Positions 60,583-64,000 of a DNA stretch of 64,000 bases are shown here, piece after piece; the first letter of the stretch is position 1; every line of letters starts with the position of its first letter. The notes below the pieces were generated by a model that was given only the letters and a program-made list of their open reading frames with translations, did not search any database and was not told where the DNA came from. Both the position numbers and the translations under genes were made by a program. Source of the stretch: Ignavibacteria bacterium (lineage in GTDB: Bacteria > Bacteroidota > Ignavibacteria > Kapaibacteriales > UBA4661); NCBI GenBank assembly GCA_947459425.1, contig CANHDJ010000005.1, positions 1-64,000 of the forward strand. The letters run 5' to 3'.

Positions 60583-61404
60583 ATGAAATTCTTCAAAATT
60601 CTCGGCGCTTTCGCAATCCTTGCTATTGCGATGGCAGCCTGTACCCCAACGGCACCTACCGGTGAACAATTTGGCTTCAAAACAGGTGACTACACTGTTT
60701 ACCAGAAAGTGACCTTGGACAGCGCCAACAATCCGATTCGTGATAGCGTTTTTCGCGTAACAAGCACAGTGATTGCAACAAACCGTTCTATTGGTGGTCA
60801 AAATGATGCCGTGTTGGTGATTGACTCAACATTTGATCGTGGTTCGACAACACGCCTTGCGAGTCTTGATTCCAGCTATTACCGTGTTGCCAATAACGAG
60901 ATTTATTGGTTTTTTGATACTGGTGCGATCGCTCAGTTTTTGGGCGGCTCAGGCAGTTTTAATCTTGCCGGGGTAAGTTTAACGGGATTTCAATCGCAAT
61001 GGATTAAACTCGGTGATCTAAAAGATGCCGCAAGCTCACAAGATTTCTCGACAACATCATTTAGCGCGAATATTAACGTCCAACCTGTTGGCAGTATTGG
61101 TATTGCCGCGACGATTGGCGGAAAAGGTCTCGGAAAAACAAGCCTTTCTCTGAATAACACCACCTATAGTGTTCATCGGCAATCCCAGACTATTGGTCTT
61201 CGACTAACGATACCTCTTCTTGGTAATCTAACCATTCCGACTATTCAGAGTGAGTATGATTACGGTATTCCCTCAGAAAACAGCACACCACGTACACTGC
61301 TGCGCCGTCAAATCAATACGGTTGTCTTTAACGTCCCCCTTGTTGGTCCAAGTGTATTTAATGGAGAGCGTAGAACGCTTGTGTCGTTTACGCCCGGAAA
61401 ATAA
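60583..61404 (+). CDS. Hypothetical lipoprotein
   Basis: A 273-residue lipoprotein with signal MKFFKILGAFAILAIAMAAC. The mature part is rich in beta strands and Thr/Ser, starting TPTAPTGEQFGFKTGDYTVYQK, with YRVANNEIYWFFDTGAIAQF in the middle. It recalls surface-anchored proteins with a beta-sandwich, but no family is recognised. ATG 60583 places the signal peptide first; the frame extends back to 60520, inside the mdh terminator. It is followed by a bidirectional hairpin. Confidence 0.75.
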   Translation: MKFFKILGAFAILAIAMAACTPTAPTGEQFGFKTGDYTVYQKVTLDSANNPIRDSVFRVTSTVIATNRSIGGQNDAVLVIDSTFDRGSTTRLASLDSSYYRVANNEIYWFFDTGAIAQFLGGSGSFNLAGVSLTGFQSQWIKLGDLKDAASSQDFSTTSFSANINVQPVGSIGIAATIGGKGLGKTSLSLNNTTYSVHRQSQTIGLRLTIPLLGNLTIPTIQSEYDYGIPSENSTPRTLLRRQINTVVFNVPLVGPSVFNGERRTLVSFTPGK

Positions 61405-61424
61405 TTATTCGCCGATAGTCTCAG

Positions 61425-61473
61425 AAAAAATCCCGCTTGCAGAGCATGATTGCATCTTCAAGCGGGATTTTTT
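61425..61473. terminator. Bidirectional intrinsic terminator
   Basis: A 15-bp stem AAAAAATCCCGCTTG / CAAGCGGGATTTTTT with a 19-nt loop, between the convergent lipoprotein gene and the gene ending at 61491. Confidence 0.9.
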
Positions 61474-61490
61474 GCTGATTATGGTGTGCA

Positions 61491-62381
61491 TTACTCAATT
61501 TGAAAACCTATTCCAACATAGCTATCACGCTGCTTGTAGAACATTCCATGCAGACTCACGCCGTCGTACCAATATGCCGACAGCAAGACACCATGCCCAA
61601 ATTTCTCGCCAATTTTCACGCCGATTTGGGCGCTTTGCGCAAGGCTTGTTGCGCCGCTCACGGTCAATATTTTTGCATCGTATCCCGCGCAAAGACTGAG
61701 CCAATGAAGCCCTAGAAGTGGTATCGTGGCATCTACGCCTAGTTGGGGTATTGCCGTACCGAAAAAATCGGGAATGGAGTGAAAAAGGAGGCTTGCACCC
61801 GCATAAAACCTCACTGTGCCAAATGAAGTTGCCGGGGAAAACGCGGCAACAGCATCCACAAACTCGCGGCTATAGACAAAGGTTTCCTGATATTGCGGAT
61901 AGCCGTCCACCAAATGCGCCGAAATATGGGCAACCCGCAAACGCCCCGAAAGCGAAGAACCATCGGCAAAAGGCGCTTTGACACTGGCATTGACACCAAA
62001 AAAGAAATCAGTGGTTTCGACAGGAAAGCGAAAATTTATCTCCGAGCGGAGGCGCGTAAAGGTGAAAAAGTCTGCTCCTAAGCGCACTTCGGGCGCTGTC
62101 TGCGCTGTGTCCGTAGGTAGAACATTTCCACGATTGAATACGAAAAGGTCAATCGAATGCCCAATATCCAAACGCAAGGCAGGACGCGGTGTTTGCGGCA
62201 GAACGCTGACCAATCCGCCCATACGTGATTCGATGATATTTGCCCGAAGCGGCTGAAAAAGCAGCCCTCGCGGAACCCATGATGGGCGTTCCGGTGATGG
62301 ACGCTCTGTTGCATCTTGGCTTTGCAGAGCGCTTGGAATCAGGGCGCAGCAAGCAATAAACAGAAAAATACTGATACGCAT
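61491..62381 (-). CDS. Exported beta-barrel protein (possible DUF1207 type)
   Basis: A 296-residue exported protein with signal MRISIFLFIACCALIPSALQ. The mature start, PRGLLFQPLRANIIESRMGG, resembles DUF1207 proteins, which are 300-residue outer-membrane barrels with an invariant LFxPLxAxxxExR-type segment. The remainder is beta-strand-rich and ends YVGIGFQIE. ATG 62381 is preferred; the upstream frame to 62453 adds no signal. The DUF1207 match is from memory and uncertain. Confidence 0.7.
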   Translation of the reverse strand: MRISIFLFIACCALIPSALQSQDATERPSPERPSWVPRGLLFQPLRANIIESRMGGLVSVLPQTPRPALRLDIGHSIDLFVFNRGNVLPTDTAQTAPEVRLGADFFTFTRLRSEINFRFPVETTDFFFGVNASVKAPFADGSSLSGRLRVAHISAHLVDGYPQYQETFVYSREFVDAVAAFSPATSFGTVRFYAGASLLFHSIPDFFGTAIPQLGVDATIPLLGLHWLSLCAGYDAKILTVSGATSLAQSAQIGVKIGEKFGHGVLLSAYWYDGVSLHGMFYKQRDSYVGIGFQIE

Positions 62382-62499
62382 AGATTGATGATGATGAAAG
62401 TGGTACAGAAATCGCCCCGCAATATACCACGTCTCAGGAAAAAAGCCATGCACGGCGGGATGTTCAATTATTGGTTAATCAATGGAAGTGCCACGAAAA

Positions 62500-62538
62500 C
62501 AAAAACCCGTCGAGCAGCAAAAAAGCCGCCCGACGGGG
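62500..62538 (-). terminator. Intrinsic terminator of the porin gene
   Basis: A stem CCCGTCG..CGGC / GCTG..CGACGGG enclosing a T-rich loop, with a further T-tract after it on the minus strand. It lies after the gene ending at 62566. Confidence 0.75.
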
Positions 62539-62565
62539 TAATATCTGAATAGTTACATTTCTTCC

Positions 62566-63678
62566 TTAAAACCATACCCCAAGGCTAACTACGCCTTCAA
62601 GACGCGAACTCGTTGGGCGGTCAGACGCATCACGGAAGAGTGTGTATTTGTTTTCTAGTGTCAGCGCTCGCACTTCGGCTCTAATGTACGAATTCGCAAC
62701 AGGGCGATACTCCACCGATACAGAGTACCCTGTTCCACGAAGTGCGGGCGTAATAATGCCAACATCACCATTTGCGCCGTTCGCATTCGCAACGTATTCA
62801 AAGCGCCCGGAGGCAAAAACACTCGGTGTAATCGCATATCGCAGCGCTAAAAAACTTGCTAGATATGTACCCCATTGGCGATTCAGTGTTGGCATTTCCT
62901 CAAGAGCATAATCTACTTCTGCCCGCACCGTTAGAGCATCCGAGGGCTGGTAGGTGAGAACAAGGTCATTGTAAATGCGTGTTGCTTCGGGTGTTCCGGT
63001 GGGCTGTTCGTTCCCGGCAATGCCAGTAAGAAGTGCGGAAAACTGGGATGACGGTGTGATACCAAAGAACCAACCGATGGATTTGTTGGCGTTATTATCC
63101 TCAAAAATACCGTAGCCATTCAGAAGATGGATTTGAGCCTGAATCAGGCTTCCCTCATACGAAAGTCTTGCACCAGCTTGATAGAATGGTTCGTTGGTTG
63201 TGGCAAAAGAGTAGAGTGTAAACCAGTTATCTTTCGGCAGGAGGCTCTCTCCGCCAATGTGCGTCATAAAAAAGCCGCCATCGAACCACAGTTTATCAAC
63301 GATGCGAAAGCCGCCATTTGCCTGTTGGAGCGTATTGTAGCGGGTGAGCGGCACATATGCGGAATTGCGCAAATCACCATATGCAACAGTAAGTGCTGCC
63401 CGATAATCCTCGTGAGCAACCGTCCCAGTAATCTGCGCCGTGTTCAGGTTAAATTGATTGCGGACATACCCCAAAAACGAGAATTGACGCGCTCCCGTGG
63501 GCTGTCCTTGCAAGACTGTTGCGTCATTATCAAAGGCGTAATAAGCATCAACATACCCCGAAAAGGTAATCGTTGGCGGCGTTGGTTTTTTGTCCTGCGC
63601 CCAGATTTGTTGCCCCATTGTCGAAGCAACCAAGAGTAGTAGAGCGGCTTTCAAGAAATAGTATGGGAATCGTTTCAT
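62566..63678 (-). CDS. OmpL-like beta-barrel porin (BBP2 family)
   Basis: A 370-residue outer-membrane porin of the putative beta-barrel porin-2 type. The signal peptide (MKRFPYYFLKAALLLLVASTMG) ends in IWAQ. The mature N-terminus TFSGYVDAYYAFDND is typical of BBP2, and the protein ends RLEGVVSLGVWF. GAGGATG just upstream fixes ATG 63678; the longer frame from 63756 lacks a signal peptide. A candidate promoter lies at 63738-63766. Substrate specificity cannot be told. Confidence 0.85.
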   Translation of the reverse strand: MKRFPYYFLKAALLLLVASTMGQQIWAQDKKPTPPTITFSGYVDAYYAFDNDATVLQGQPTGARQFSFLGYVRNQFNLNTAQITGTVAHEDYRAALTVAYGDLRNSAYVPLTRYNTLQQANGGFRIVDKLWFDGGFFMTHIGGESLLPKDNWFTLYSFATTNEPFYQAGARLSYEGSLIQAQIHLLNGYGIFEDNNANKSIGWFFGITPSSQFSALLTGIAGNEQPTGTPEATRIYNDLVLTYQPSDALTVRAEVDYALEEMPTLNRQWGTYLASFLALRYAITPSVFASGRFEYVANANGANGDVGIITPALRGTGYSVSVEYRPVANSYIRAEVRALTLENKYTLFRDASDRPTSSRLEGVVSLGVWF

Positions 63679-63737
63679 ACGTTCATCCTCAAGTAGTAAA
63701 TACAAAAAGTTAAAATAGTTTAGTTTTAAGCGGCTGC

Positions 63738-63766
63738 AATCTACTTTTTTTAACAATAAAAGTCAA
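63738..63766 (-). promoter_or_regulatory. Candidate sigma-70-type promoter of the porin gene
   Basis: On the minus strand TTGACT (63766-63761) and TAGATT (63743-63738) are separated by 17 bp, about 60 nt upstream of ATG 63678. The surrounding DNA is very AT-rich. Good by eye but untested. Confidence 0.4.
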
Positions 63767-63893
63767 TAAAAATTAAAAAATTCTATAAACTTTGTAAATA
63801 CGACGAAGAAAAAGTATGGTAAAAATCTACTGGATAGCGGAGAAGTAGCTTGAGTGGAAGGATACCTGAATGATTACAGTAAATGTTTGTGAA

Positions 63894-64000
63894 CTACACG
63901 ATCAAACCCCGTATTTGTGCGGTGTACGAGCGACTTACTTTCACTTTTGCTGCATTTGTCAATATTACGGTCAAATTCCCATTGGCATCGGTTTCCACGT
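63894..64000 (-). CDS. C-terminal fragment of a likely LytTR-type DNA-binding regulator (cut by window edge)
   Basis: Reading the minus strand from the window edge gives ..VETDANGNLTVILTNAAKVKVSRSYTAQIRGLIV and a stop (TAG) at 63896-63894. The pattern G(N/E)LTVxLxNxxxVxVSRSYxxxIR matches the C-terminal strands and recognition segment of LytTR domains, where KVPVSRSYxxxLR is the hallmark. Such proteins are usually response regulators. The rest lies outside the window. An overlapping plus-strand frame was rejected. Confidence 0.6.
   Translation of the reverse strand, partial: VETDANGNLTVILTNAAKVKVSRSYTAQIRGLIV

Noticed and set aside
60928-60940. GCGATCGC-type octamer, also seen near 16430
   Set aside because: Too few copies to call a dispersed HIP1-like motif; only chance-level occurrence seen by eye.
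63870-64000. Plus-strand frame starting MITVNVCELHDQTPYLCG and open to the window edge
   Set aside because: The opposite strand in the same place encodes a better-supported LytTR C-terminus; the plus frame has odd composition (many Cys and aromatic residues).

Overview
The window looks like chromosomal DNA of a member of the Bacteroidota/Chlorobiota (FCB) lineage, possibly close to Chlorobi or Kapabacteria. The reasons are two secreted proteins with C-terminal type IX secretion (T9SS) sorting domains, a PorV/PorQ-family outer-membrane protein, three TonB-dependent receptors (two with an N-terminal carboxypeptidase-regulatory-like domain, one paired with a DUF4249 lipoprotein), BshC of bacillithiol synthesis, and a lactate-dehydrogenase-like malate dehydrogenase. 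The phylum assignment is inferred from gene content; no rRNA or tRNA gene was seen. Base composition is moderate and fairly even, apart from a visibly AT-rich patch at about 34.95-36.23 kb.

Layout. 0-0.15 kb: the 3' end of an IS1-type insertion sequence. 0.2-5 kb (+): small membrane protein, anmK, a large OmpA-family protein, and a YbjQ/DUF4112 pair. 5-15.6 kb (-): an uncharacterised protein, a lipoprotein, rdgB, bshC, an M3 oligopeptidase, a transglutaminase, a D-threonine-aldolase-like enzyme coupled to a Uma2 nuclease, a Tat-exported DUF1501 protein and a 56-residue membrane protein. 15.8-22.2 kb: lptB (+), then a periplasmic binding protein, a PorV/PorQ protein, a purple-acid-phosphatase-like enzyme, a lipoprotein and a gingipain-like C25 peptidase (-). 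22.4-27.2 kb (+): an orphan DNA methyltransferase between two orphan antitoxin-like genes, then scpB and an RluB-type pseudouridine synthase whose N-terminal tail carries 19 copies of a 9-residue repeat. 27.2-32.5 kb (-): a secreted T9SS protein and a TonB receptor that share an 11-bp-periodic upstream box resembling Pho boxes. 32.8-34.3 kb (+): an SDR-family enzyme and a STAS/SEC14-like protein.

34.95-36.23 kb is the most unusual part. It holds three small overlapping or closely spaced genes (a ribbon-helix-helix-like protein, a 64-residue protein and a two-helix membrane protein) in AT-rich DNA, flanked by copies of a palindrome-containing repeat. 36.3-48.6 kb carries a lipoprotein, xseA, a TonB receptor, a DUF58/FKBP/histidine-kinase cluster and the DUF4249 plus TonB receptor pair. 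48.7-58 kb carries a sulfite-oxidase-fold protein, membrane proteins, a heme-motif beta-barrel, a TraB/GumN protein, an MlaE permease with an N-terminal STAS-like domain, sucC and secreted proteins. 58.2-64 kb carries a glycosyltransferase, mdh, a lipoprotein, two outer-membrane beta-barrels and the C-terminus of a likely LytTR regulator.

Much of the content serves the cell envelope: nutrient uptake by TonB receptors and porins, LPS and phospholipid transport (LptB, MlaE), T9SS secretion and peptidoglycan recycling (AnmK). mdh and sucC are TCA-cycle genes. Many gene ends have strong hairpins followed by T-tracts. Start sites were moved inward wherever the longest reading frame lacked a signal peptide at its N-terminus or a plausible ribosome-binding site.
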